Positions 43,487-51,438 of a stretch of DNA of 64,000 nucleotides are shown piece after piece. This DNA is from Leifsonia poae. GTDB lineage: Bacteria; Actinomycetota; Actinomycetes; Actinomycetales; Microbacteriaceae. A program made the position numbers and the translations under genes. Under the pieces are notes generated by a model. It did no database searches. It was not told the DNA's origin and saw only the letters and a program-made list of their open reading frames with translations. The stretch spans positions 2,232,001 through 2,296,000 of the forward strand of contig NZ_JAIHLP010000002.1 in assembly GCF_020009625.1 (NCBI RefSeq). The letters run 5' to 3'. Position 1 is the first letter of the stretch. Each line of letters opens with the position of its first letter.

Positions 43487-44791
43487 CTACTTGCGGTTGA
43501 TCTCGGCGACCAGGCTCTTGAAGGTCTGGTCGACCGGCGCCTTGTTCACGAGGATCTCGTTGAGCGCGTTGTGCAGCGAGGTCTTCGCCTTGTATGCGTT
43601 CTCAGCGTTCGACTCGGCCATCGCGTACGCCGCGGCGTCGTAGATCGGCGTGAGGTTCGGGTCTGCCGCCTGCAGCTTCGGGCCGAGGATGGCGGCGTCT
43701 GCCTTACGCGGCGGGATGAGCCCATTTCCGGCCAGGAAGTCACCCATCTCGGTGACGCCCTCTTTGTTCTTGGCCGAGTTCAGCCAGGTCACGAACTTCC
43801 AGGCTTCGGCCTTGTGCTTGCTGCCGGAGTTGACGCCGGTGAAGAACGCGTAGGCCAGCGAACCCTTCTCGCCCGCCTCGGGCCCCGGGACCGGAGCCGT
43901 TCCGACGTTGGCGTAATCGTCCTTCATCTGGGTCTTCAGGCTGCCGATCCACCAGCTCGCCTGGATGGCCATCGCCACACCGTTGCTCGGGAAGGTCTTC
44001 GTGGGCATGATCGACGTGGTCGTCGCACCGGACTTGGCCAGCTCCGACTCGAGTTGCATGACCGATTTCGCCTTGCCGTCGAGCGCCGAGTTGCCCTTGG
44101 CGTCGAGGAACTTGCCGCCGGCCGCATCCAGCAGAGACAGGAACGGGTGCGCGGTCTGGTTGTCGCCGTCCTGGATGAGGGAGAGCCCCTCGACCTGGTA
44201 GTTGCCCGACGAGTCCTTCTTCGTCGTCTTGTTCGCGATCTCCTTCAGCTGCGCCCAGTCGGTCGGCGGCTTGTCGTAGCCGGCCTCGGCGAGGATCTTC
44301 TTGTTGTAATAGAGGACGTAGGTGTTGAACTCGGTCGGGTAGCCGAACACCTGTCCGGTGCCGCCGGTGACGGCGTCGGCCGCGGCCGGGCTGTAGTTGT
44401 CTTTGATGTCGGCCGCGACACTCGCCGGCGGCTTGTCGAGCACGCCGTTGGCCGCGAGCTGACCACCCCAGAGGGCGTACGAGCTGAGGATGTCGGCACC
44501 CTTGCCGCCGGTCTGTCGCACGTTCAGGGTGGTGAGGAGGTCGTCGAAGCTGACGGTCTGCTGCTTGACCTGGATGTCGGGGTTGGCCGCGTTCCATTCG
44601 TCGACCAGCTTGGTCAGGCCGCCCTTCATGGGCTCCTGGCCGTAGTGGCTCAAGAAGGTGAGCGTGACCTTGCCGTCGTCGCTGCCGGAGCTTCCGGCCC
44701 CGCTGCAGGCGGATAGCGCGAGGGCCGCGGCGCCGGCGACGAGCGCGACTTTCGCGAGTCGGCCACGGCGGCCGAACAGAGCTGTTCTCAT
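43487..44791 (-). CDS. ABC sugar transporter substrate-binding lipoprotein (SBP family 1)
   Basis: A 434-residue lipoprotein: 'MRTALFGRRGRLAK', hydrophobic core and lipobox 'LALSACSG' (Cys about residue 28), then 'VTLTFLSHYGQEPMKGGLTK' and 'FDDLLTTLNVRQTGGKGADI', typical of family 1 carbohydrate binders. AGAGGA lies 6 bases before the ATG at 44791; a longer reading is rejected because the lipobox would be buried. It precedes two permeases. In this operon the ligand is probably MurNAc, GlcNAc-MurNAc or a muropeptide fragment (inference). Confidence 0.9.
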   Translation of the reverse strand: MRTALFGRRGRLAKVALVAGAAALALSACSGAGSSGSDDGKVTLTFLSHYGQEPMKGGLTKLVDEWNAANPDIQVKQQTVSFDDLLTTLNVRQTGGKGADILSSYALWGGQLAANGVLDKPPASVAADIKDNYSPAAADAVTGGTGQVFGYPTEFNTYVLYYNKKILAEAGYDKPPTDWAQLKEIANKTTKKDSSGNYQVEGLSLIQDGDNQTAHPFLSLLDAAGGKFLDAKGNSALDGKAKSVMQLESELAKSGATTTSIMPTKTFPSNGVAMAIQASWWIGSLKTQMKDDYANVGTAPVPGPEAGEKGSLAYAFFTGVNSGSKHKAEAWKFVTWLNSAKNKEGVTEMGDFLAGNGLIPPRKADAAILGPKLQAADPNLTPIYDAAAYAMAESNAENAYKAKTSLHNALNEILVNKAPVDQTFKSLVAEINRK

Positions 44792-44823
44792 GATGTTCCT
44801 CTCGGTGGTGGGGACGCTGTTGT

Positions 44824-45798
44824 TCAGACAGCGAGCGGCGCGTGCAGGATCGCGAATGTGCGAGTGATGGTGAAGCCGGTCTTCGTGTAGAGGTAGCCGG
44901 CGGCGGAGGTCTCTTCCGTCCAGAGGAACCACGAGCTGTGGGCGCCGAGGGCGCGCATCCGCTGCAGGGTGAGGTGGAGGAGGATTTCGCCGAGCCCGGT
45001 TCCCCGGCTCTCGGGCAGAACGCCGAACGGGCCGAACCGTTCGAGGACGTTCTCGTAGGTTCCGTGCATCGCCCAGCCGAGCATGACGCCGTCGGGGTTT
45101 CGCACGCAGAGGATGCGTTCGAGCGACTGCCCGCCGAGCACGCCTTCACGGATGCCGCGCGCCCAGTCGGGGTTGAAGCGGCTTCCGGCGATGTCGATCA
45201 GGTCGACGAGGTCGTCGCCCGTCGGGGATCCGAAGCTCCAGCCGTCGGCGCTCAGCGCGGCGACACGTTCGCGGATGCGTTCGGGGAACTCGTAGTCGTT
45301 GAGACTGCGGTCCATCGCGACCGACTCGTACTGCGTGGTGAAGCCGAGCGAGGCGAGCAGGCGGGAGGCGTCGGGGTAACGTTCGGCGTCGAGCCCGGGG
45401 AGGAAGTAGTTGGGGGTGTACGACGAGAAGTAAACCGTCGTCGCGCCCTGACCGGCGAGCCAGTCCATGACGCCGCGCACGAGTTCGCCCCCCAGACCGT
45501 GCCGGCGTGCACCGGGTACCACGAAGAAGAACGGGATCCAGCCCGAGCCGGCTTCGAGGTCGGCGCCGTCGGCGGCGATCCGGCGGCGAACGCCGTACGC
45601 CGCTCCGACGATCGCACCGTTCTGTTCGGCGACGAGGAGTCCGTCTTTGTCGAAGTTCCGGTCGAGCAGGAACATGTCGCGGAAGCGCTCGTAGGTGATG
45701 CCGTCCGCCGGTGCGGCGGCGGTCCAGGCTTCGGCGATCGCGGGCCCGTCTCCGGGACCGAATGGTCGGATCGTCGCGTTGGATGTGGACTGCTGCAT
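44824..45798 (-). CDS. Double-domain GNAT acetyltransferase
   Basis: A 324-residue protein with two tandem GNAT domains: the first with 'FFFVVPGARRHGLGGELVRG' (about residues 85-104), the second with 'FGVLPESRGTGLGEILLHLT' (about 247-266), both carrying the R/Q-x-x-G-x-G acetyl-CoA loop. Only one is usually active in such pairs. GAGGAG lies 6 bases before the ATG at 45798, and a good promoter lies 57-86 bases upstream. First gene of the ABC/nagZ operon. It may acetylate an amino sugar or a peptide amine freed from peptidoglycan; substrate unknown. Confidence 0.83.
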   Translation of the reverse strand: MQQSTSNATIRPFGPGDGPAIAEAWTAAAPADGITYERFRDMFLLDRNFDKDGLLVAEQNGAIVGAAYGVRRRIAADGADLEAGSGWIPFFFVVPGARRHGLGGELVRGVMDWLAGQGATTVYFSSYTPNYFLPGLDAERYPDASRLLASLGFTTQYESVAMDRSLNDYEFPERIRERVAALSADGWSFGSPTGDDLVDLIDIAGSRFNPDWARGIREGVLGGQSLERILCVRNPDGVMLGWAMHGTYENVLERFGPFGVLPESRGTGLGEILLHLTLQRMRALGAHSSWFLWTEETSAAGYLYTKTGFTITRTFAILHAPLAV

Positions 45799-45854
45799 CG
45801 AATCTCCTCGTGCGTTCTCACTTCGGTGTGCCGGCGCATCCTGGCCTGGCACCG

Positions 45855-45884
45855 AAATTACCGGCGTCGGTAGAACTATGTCAA
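45855..45884 (-). promoter_or_regulatory. Predicted promoter of the GNAT-ABC-nagZ operon
   Basis: TTGACA (45884-45879), 18-base spacer, TAATTT (45860-45855) on the minus strand, close to consensus. The flanking 45 bases are unusually A/T-rich for this genome, with TCATCATTTGATAG just upstream that could hold a regulator site. Confidence 0.7.
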
Positions 45885-45930
45885 GCATTTTCATCATTTG
45901 ATAGTTTTGCGGCAATGGTTTACGCAGTTG

Positions 45931-47132
45931 TCACAGGCTCGAAACACGCGGGTAGAGCAGCACCTCGTCACTGTAGACATCGGAGACGTCTGCGACGCCC
46001 GGGCCGAGCGCCGTCGGCGGGACGCCGGAACCCATCGCCTCGCGCAGCGAAGCCGACCCCAGAGACGGTCGACCGCATAGCCGCGCTCGCCCGACTCGAC
46101 CCGCACGCCGGGGTCGAGGAACCGGAATTGATCAGGATACAGTTCGGCGACCGTCTCCAGAATCACGAGCCCGGTTCCGACCGGTTCGAACGCCGAGCGG
46201 TCGGTGAGGTGGAGCTGCACGCCGCGCAGCGTCTCTCCCGCGTACTTGTGGAACGTCGGTGCGAACCAGATCTCCCGGAAGGCGACACCGGGAAGGTCGC
46301 GCTCGCGCAGAGCGGTCGCCAGCCTGCCGTCGATGTAGGGCGCCCCCAGCACCTCGAACGGTCGCGTCGTCCCACGGCCCTCGCTGACGTTCGTGCCCTC
46401 GAACAGCCCGGTTCCGGTGAACGCGAACGCCGTGTCCAGCGTCGGCATGTTCGGCGACGGCGGCACCCAGGGCAGGCCCGTGGCATCGAAGTCCCGCATC
46501 GCATCCCAGTCGCGCATGCCCACCACGTCCAACTCCACGGAGAGCCCCCGGGCGCGCAGATCGCGCGTCACGAACAGCCGGGCGAGTTCGCCTGCGGTCA
46601 GCCCGTGGCGCTGATGGATGTCGCTTCGCCCCACGAAACTGGCGAAGCCGTCGACATCGAGGCCGGGCCCGGCGACGACGGCGCCGCCGAGCGGGTTCGG
46701 GCGGTCGAGCACCACGACGCGGATGCCCGTGCGGGCGGCGCTCTCCAGGCAGTCGTAGAGCGACCAGATGTAGGTGTAGAACCGCACTCCGAGGTCTTGC
46801 ATGTCGAAGACGACCGTGTCGACGCCCGAGGAGACGAGCAGTTCGTCGAGGGCCTCCCCGCTCTTCAGATATGTCTCGACGATCGGCAGATCGGTGGCGA
46901 TATCGTACCGGCCGGACTCGGTCTCACCGGCTTGCACCGAGCCGTTGAGCCCGTGCTCGGGCCCGAAGAGCGTCGTGATCGGCACGCCGGCGGCCAGGAG
47001 GGCGTCGATCGTGCGACCGAGGTCGGGTGTCGTCCCCGTGAAGTTCGTGAGCAGCCCGATGGCGCCCTCACCGAGGAGCCGCGGTGTCTCGACGGCGATC
47101 TCGATGCCGGTCCGGGTGCGCTGGTGTGTCAT
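45931..47132 (-). pseudogene. namZ: Exo-beta-N-acetylmuramidase NamZ-like (DUF1343/GH171), one apparent frameshift near the C-terminus
   Basis: From ATG 47132 (AGAAGGAAG upstream) the frame reads 'GIEIAVETPRLLGEGAIGLL', 'FGPEHGLNGSVQAGETESG', 'DTVVFDMQDLGVRFYTYIWS' and 'PSPNMPTLDTAFAFTGTGLF', the DUF1343 hallmarks including the catalytic Glu of 'GPEHG'. A run of four C at 46057-46060 then shifts the frame. One added base gives 'SASLREAMGSG' through 'VLLYPRVSSL' and stops at 45931, 400 residues in all. NamZ of B. subtilis removes terminal MurNAc from peptidoglycan; here no signal peptide is present, so it should act inside the cell. It follows the rpiR-type gene by 68 bases. Probably intact in reality. 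Confidence 0.85.
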
Positions 47133-47200
47133 GTTCTTCCTTCTCTGTGCGCGCGCCATCGCACCCGGTGCGGTGCGCGCACAGTCAGGCGGATCAGCGC

Positions 47201-48070
47201 TCAGTGGTCGTCTCGGAGCTCCTTGACGATTTCGTATGTGCTCTTGAGCGCCTGCACGGTTCGGTCGTAGCGCCCGCGGGCGACGCCGACGAACAGGTAG
47301 TCGACGATGGTCAGCTGGGCGATCCGGCTGGCCATCGCCCCGGAGCGGAAGGTCGTCTCCCGCACCGCCGTGCGCAGCACGGCGTCCGCATGGTCGGTCA
47401 GCGGCGAGTCGGGCACGTTCGTGATGGCGACAGTGAACGCGCCGCCTTGTTTGGCGCCGCGCAGGAACGCGTTCGTCTCTTTCGTCTTGCCGTTGTGCGA
47501 GAACCCGACGGCGACATCGCCCGCATCGATCAGCGCCGCGGAGACGAGCGCATCGTGGGCGTCGTGGAACGCGAGCGCCACATGGCCGATCCGCAGCAGC
47601 TTCTGAGCGAGATCCTGCGCTCCCGCATTGCTGGCGCCCACGCCGAAGAGCACGACCCGTTTGGCGCGTTCGAGCCTGCGCACCACGCGCTGCAGCACTT
47701 CGATGTCGATGCTGTCCGCAGTCTCCCGAATGCCGAGGATCTCACTGCTGGCGATCTTGGAGACCATCTCGGCCAGGGTGTCGGATGGGCTGATATCGGC
47801 CCCGTAGGCGCCGGAGCCGTTGGCGCCGAGCTGCGCTGACTCTTTGCCGAGCTCGGAGGCCATCTGCAGTTTCAGCTGCGGGTATCCGGTCAGGCCGAGC
47901 GCCCGGCAGAAGCGCACGATCGAGGCCTCCGACGTGTTGCAGGCGCGCGCGAGTTCCGTGATCGTGTTCTCGACGACGATCTGCGGTCGCTCGAGGATCG
48001 CGTCGGCGACTCGGCGCATCGTCGGGGGGAAGGAGTCCACATGCGCCTGGATGTTGGTCTGAATGCTCAC
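47201..48070 (-). CDS. RpiR/MurR-family transcriptional regulator
   Basis: A 289-residue regulator: N-terminal HTH_6 ('ITELARACNTSEASIVRFCR', about residues 38-57) and a C-terminal SIS domain that binds phosphosugars ('VVLFGVGASNAGAQDLAQKL', 'VAVGFSHNGKTKETNAF'). MurR, the MurNAc-6-phosphate-responsive repressor, is in this family, and the neighbours murQ and namZ make that ligand likely. The GTG at 48070 has TAGTGT (48083-48078) 7 bases before it, so it is probably leaderless; the longer frame from 48106 is less likely. Divergent from the kinase-murQ operon, co-directional with namZ. Confidence 0.88.
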   Translation of the reverse strand: MSIQTNIQAHVDSFPPTMRRVADAILERPQIVVENTITELARACNTSEASIVRFCRALGLTGYPQLKLQMASELGKESAQLGANGSGAYGADISPSDTLAEMVSKIASSEILGIRETADSIDIEVLQRVVRRLERAKRVVLFGVGASNAGAQDLAQKLLRIGHVALAFHDAHDALVSAALIDAGDVAVGFSHNGKTKETNAFLRGAKQGGAFTVAITNVPDSPLTDHADAVLRTAVRETTFRSGAMASRIAQLTIVDYLFVGVARGRYDRTVQALKSTYEIVKELRDDH

Positions 48071-48178
48071 AGGGATGACACTAACGACACGGCTCACCCG
48101 CTCCACCTCCGTCCCGTCGATTTCTCTCGCTGGCGTGCCACGCTATCCAGGCGAGCGCATCCCTGTCAATGATTTACT

Positions 48179-48207
48179 TTGCAATGACGAATCCTGTAAA
48201 TTATCTT
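48179..48207 (+). promoter_or_regulatory. Predicted promoter of the kinase-murQ-GNAT operon, with repeat sites
   Basis: TTGCAA (48179-48184), 17-base spacer, TATCTT (48202-48207). CAATGA occurs at 48167 and 48182, and TTTAC/GTAAA arms flank the spacer (48173-48177, 48196-48200), so this A/T-rich block is the best candidate for the RpiR-type operator. Confidence 0.6.
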
Positions 48208-48230
48208 TATCACCAGAGGAAGGGGGTCTC

Positions 48231-49151
48231 GTGACGACACCTGTCGCACCGAGCTCGCTCTCGGTCGATCTCGGCAAGACCCAGTGCCGCATCCGCGTCG
48301 ACGACGAGAACGGCCGGGTCGAGCGGCACGGGCCCGGGTTCCCCGGATTCGCCGCCGCGTCGAGCGTCGAACTCGCACTCGCCGCGGTCGTGCCCCTCGT
48401 CGAGACCGTCGGCCTCGACCGCGTCTTCGCCCTCGGCGGCATCGGCATCGGCGCGGCCGGAGTCGATTCCGGGCCGGCGAACGCCCGCGAATTCGCACTC
48501 CAGCTGCGGCAGAGCTGGCATGTCGGGGTCGTCGTGGCCTCCGATGTGCTCACCGCGCACCTCGGTGCGTTCGCCGGCGGCGCGGGCACGGTACTGATCG
48601 CAGGCACCGGCGCAGTCGCCTACCGCATCGACGACGGCGGCGAGGCACGACGCTCCGACGGATGGGGGCCCTGGCTCGGCGACGAGGGGAGCGGCCGCTG
48701 GATCGGCCAGGCCGGACTGATCCGAGCACTGAGGTCGGCCGACGGCCGCGGCCCCGCGACGACCCTCGAACAGGACGCCCGCGACGTGAGCGGCGAACTG
48801 GGAGCCCTCCCCCGCGTGCTCACCGGCGGCGACGACGTCGCCCGCTCCCTCGCCTCCTTCGCCCCGACCGTGCTCCGCCGCGCCGCCGAGGGCGACGACA
48901 TCGCCTCCGCCGTCGTGGCCGAAGCCATCGGCCACCTCGCCGCGACGACGGCGTCGATCGCCGAACCCGGCGACGCCGTGAGCGTCATCGGTGGCGTCGC
49001 CGACGACCCCGGGTTCCGCCGACGCCTGCTCGACGAGCTCACCCGTCTCCGCTTGACGCCGCACCGCCCCGCCGGAACGCCGCTGGACGGGGCGGCGACA
49101 CTCGCCGTCCGCCGCGACCTTCCCCATGAAAGGTATGCCATCCGTGTCTGA
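48231..49151 (+). CDS. BadF/BadG-family sugar kinase (MurNAc/GlcNAc kinase, MurK/NagK-like)
   Basis: A 306-residue ATPase of the ASKHA fold: 'LSVDLGKTQCRIRVDD' (phosphate 1, about residues 10-25), 'VLIAGTGAVAYRIDDG' (phosphate 2, about 124-139), 'GWGPWLGDEGSGRWIG' (GDEGSG, about 147-162) and 'VIGGVADDPGFRRRLL' (adenosine). The GDEGSG motif is shared with GlcNAc kinases and with MurK, which phosphorylates MurNAc and GlcNAc at O6. GAGGAAGGGGG precedes the GTG. Directly upstream of murQ and overlapping it, so it very likely makes MurNAc-6-phosphate for MurQ. Confidence 0.87.
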   Translation: MTTPVAPSSLSVDLGKTQCRIRVDDENGRVERHGPGFPGFAAASSVELALAAVVPLVETVGLDRVFALGGIGIGAAGVDSGPANAREFALQLRQSWHVGVVVASDVLTAHLGAFAGGAGTVLIAGTGAVAYRIDDGGEARRSDGWGPWLGDEGSGRWIGQAGLIRALRSADGRGPATTLEQDARDVSGELGALPRVLTGGDDVARSLASFAPTVLRRAAEGDDIASAVVAEAIGHLAATTASIAEPGDAVSVIGGVADDPGFRRRLLDELTRLRLTPHRPAGTPLDGAATLAVRRDLPHERYAIRV

Positions 49152-50094
49152 CATCTTCAACATCACGCGAGGTTCGCGAGAGCTGCTCCGCGACGAGCTC
49201 TCCGCCCTCACGACCGAGGCGATCCGCGAAGACCTCCGCGATCTCGACACGCTCAGCACGCTCCGCATCGTCACGCTGATGAACGAGCAAGACCAGACCG
49301 TTCCGCCGGCGGTCGCCGCCGTGCTGCCCCAGATCGCGGCCGCCGTCGACGACATCGCGGAGCGCATGCGGCAGGGAGGCCGCCTCATCTACATCGGCGC
49401 CGGAACCCCCGGTCGTCTGGGGATCCTCGACGCGAGCGAGTGCCCGCCCACGTTCAACACCGACCCGTCCCAGGTCGTCGGAGTCATCGCCGGCGGCGAC
49501 GGCGCGATCAGGATCGCCGTCGAGAACGCCGAAGACGACGAGCAGGGCGGCGCCGACGCGCTCGCCGAGCTCGATGTGCGGGCGGCGGATGTGGTCGTCG
49601 GCATCTCCGCATCCGGGCGCACCCCGTATGTGGTCGGCGCCCTCGGCTTCGCCCGTGACCGCGGCGCCCTCACCGTCGCGCTCGCCTGCAATGGCGGGTC
49701 GACGATCGGCCGTGGCGCCGACCACGTGATCGAGGTCGTCGTGGGTCCGGAGGTGATCGCCGGCTCCACCAGGCTCAAGGCCGCGACCGCGCAGAAGCTC
49801 GTGCTGAACATGCTGTCGACGATCACGATGGTGCGGCTCGGGAAGACCTACGGGAACATCATGGTCGACCTCCGCGCCACGAACGAGAAGCTGCGCGCCC
49901 GCGCGGAACGCACCGTGATGCTCGCGACCGAGTGTTCCGCCGCGCAGGCCGAGGACGCCCTCGCCCGATCGAACGGGTCGGTGAAGACGGCGATCCTGAT
50001 GGTGCTCCGCGGCCTTACCGCCGACCAGGCCACCACCGCGATCTCCGCCACGACGAGCCTGCGGGAGGCGTTGGCCACGGCGGGGCCGGTGTGA
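49144..50094 (+). CDS. murQ: N-acetylmuramic acid 6-phosphate etherase
   Basis: A 316-residue cytosolic lyase that cleaves the lactyl ether of MurNAc-6-P, giving GlcNAc-6-P and D-lactate. SIS domain: 'GGRLIYIGAGTPGRLGILDA' then 'SECPPTF' (the catalytic Glu), 'VVVGISASGRTPYVVGAL', and C-terminal 'KTYGNIMVDLRATNEKLRAR', diagnostic for MurQ. The start is taken at GTG 49144, 10 bases after AAAGG; ATG 49126 and 49135 are alternatives. It overlaps the kinase gene and is itself overlapped by the GNAT gene (GTGA), forming a tight three-gene operon. Confidence 0.95.
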   Translation: MSDIFNITRGSRELLRDELSALTTEAIREDLRDLDTLSTLRIVTLMNEQDQTVPPAVAAVLPQIAAAVDDIAERMRQGGRLIYIGAGTPGRLGILDASECPPTFNTDPSQVVGVIAGGDGAIRIAVENAEDDEQGGADALAELDVRAADVVVGISASGRTPYVVGALGFARDRGALTVALACNGGSTIGRGADHVIEVVVGPEVIAGSTRLKAATAQKLVLNMLSTITMVRLGKTYGNIMVDLRATNEKLRARAERTVMLATECSAAQAEDALARSNGSVKTAILMVLRGLTADQATTAISATTSLREALATAGPV

Positions 50095-50693
50095 TCCGCG
50101 GCTACGGCGCGGCCGACCTGGCGGCGGTCTACGACATCTGCGTCAAGACGGGCGCCTCGGGCGAGGATGCGACCGGCCTCTACGACTCCGACTCCCTCCT
50201 CCCCGACATCTACGCCGGCCCCTATCTGGCCCTCGAACCGCGGCTCGCCCGTGTGGTGGAGGTCGACGGTCGAGTGCTCGGGTACTGCGTCGCGGCGGCG
50301 GACAGCGCCGCGTTCGCCGCCGCATACCGGCGTGCGTGGCTGCCGCGCTTCGCCGCCGCGCATCCGCTCGTCGTTCCGCCGCGCACGCCGAGCGAGCGCC
50401 TCATCGAGATCGGCCACAGGCCCGAGTCGCTGATCGGCCCCGACGCCGAGCTGTTCCCCGCCCACCTGCACATCGATCTGCTCCCCGACGCGCAGGGCGC
50501 CGGATGGGGACGGTCGCTGCTGCGCGCCCTGCTGGCCGATCTGCGGGCGCTCGGCGTTCCCGGCGTGCAGCTGGGTGTCGGCGAACGCAATGTCGGCGCG
50601 CGCGGATTCTATGAGCACCTCGGCTTCGCGCCGCTGCCCGGCTCGCCACAGGACCACCTCCGACTCGGAATCGCCAACGACGCGCCACTCTGA
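50091..50693 (+). CDS. GNAT-family N-acetyltransferase (third gene of the murQ operon)
   Basis: A 200-residue acetyltransferase: 'HIDLLPDAQGAGWGRSLLRA' (Q-x-x-G-x-G loop, about residues 123-142) and 'GVGERNVGARGFYEHLGF' (about 162-179). The spacing resembles the acetyltransferase-like domain found beside bacterial and eukaryotic hexosaminidases. The GTG overlaps murQ by 4 bases, so a role in amino-sugar handling is likely, though the acceptor is unknown. Confidence 0.85.
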   Translation: MIRGYGAADLAAVYDICVKTGASGEDATGLYDSDSLLPDIYAGPYLALEPRLARVVEVDGRVLGYCVAAADSAAFAAAYRRAWLPRFAAAHPLVVPPRTPSERLIEIGHRPESLIGPDAELFPAHLHIDLLPDAQGAGWGRSLLRALLADLRALGVPGVQLGVGERNVGARGFYEHLGFAPLPGSPQDHLRLGIANDAPL

Positions 50694-50800
50694 GGTCGCC
50701 CCCGGAGCGTCCGTCCCCGGTCGGCGGATGCCGTGGCTCTTGCGCGCGGCGCCGCACGGGCGTTGGATGCTGCCTGAGGCATCCGACGAAAGGGTCAGCC

Positions 50801-51100
50801 ATGTCCGCCAGCGAACTTGAAATGTCCAGCGTGCGCTTTCCTTACCGAGAGCGCATCTTCCACGTCGAGAAGCAGTCCGCCGGACGCTGGGTGGTGCTCG
50901 ACGACACGCACGCGCAGCTGGGCACGCTCGTGCGGGTCGCGCCCGAGGGTGAGGAGCATGAGCCGGTGTTCGGCGCCATCCCGCCGGGCGACACAGAGAC
51001 ACTGCACGAGGGCTCCGACTGGAAGATGCTCGTGTCATCGCTGATCAACCAAGCGCTCGACCCCGGCCCGGTCTCCACCGGCAATCTCGGAGGCTCGTGA
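50801..51100 (+). CDS. Small hypothetical protein, 99 residues
   Basis: Soluble-looking protein with short beta segments ('FPYRERIFHVEKQSAGRWVV', 'LGTLVRVAPEGEEHEPVFGA') and a helical end. AAAGG lies about 9 bases before the ATG. No family recognised. Confidence 0.6.
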   Translation: MSASELEMSSVRFPYRERIFHVEKQSAGRWVVLDDTHAQLGTLVRVAPEGEEHEPVFGAIPPGDTETLHEGSDWKMLVSSLINQALDPGPVSTGNLGGS

Positions 51101-51135
51101 CCGGTGGGATGCGCGACGCGGCTACGATACGGAGC

Positions 51136-51333
51136 GTGAGTCCCACGGCAAGGGCGGTGCTGGGCTGGGTTTCGGCCCTGCTCCTGAACGTCGGCGCGCT
51201 CACCTTCGTGGCCGGACTCGTGCTGCCGCGCGCCGAGGGCGCGACGACGATCGTCACCGGCGTCGCGCTGTGCCTGTTCGGTGCGGCGGCCGGGGCGTTC
51301 TGGCTGCTCGCGTCGCGCGCACCGCATCCCTGA
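51136..51333 (+). CDS. Small two-helix membrane protein, 65 residues
   Basis: Two predicted helices ('VLGWVSALLLNVGALTFVAG' and 'TTIVTGVALCLFGAAAGAFW') joined by a short polar loop. TACGAT lies 7 bases before the GTG at 51136, suggesting a leaderless start. A longer reading from GTG 51097 overlaps the previous stop and cannot be excluded. Function unknown. Confidence 0.6.
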   Translation: MSPTARAVLGWVSALLLNVGALTFVAGLVLPRAEGATTIVTGVALCLFGAAAGAFWLLASRAPHP

Positions 51334-51352
51334 ACCGTCGTCGGTGCAGAAC

Positions 51353-51427
51353 GGCCCCACCCGATCCGGCCCCACCCGATCCGGCCCTACTCGATCCGGG
51401 CAGGGCCGAGCCGGGCGGGGCCGATCC
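51353..51427. repeat. Five tandem 15-bp repeats between convergent genes
   Basis: Units GGCCCCACCCGATCC (twice exactly), GGCCCTACTCGATCC, GGGCAGGGCCGAGCC and GGGCGGGGCCGATCC follow each other without gaps. The left and right halves are partly complementary and could fold back, perhaps serving as a two-way terminator for the genes ending at 51333 and 51439. Confidence 0.75.
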
Positions 51428-51438
51428 GGGCGGGGAAT

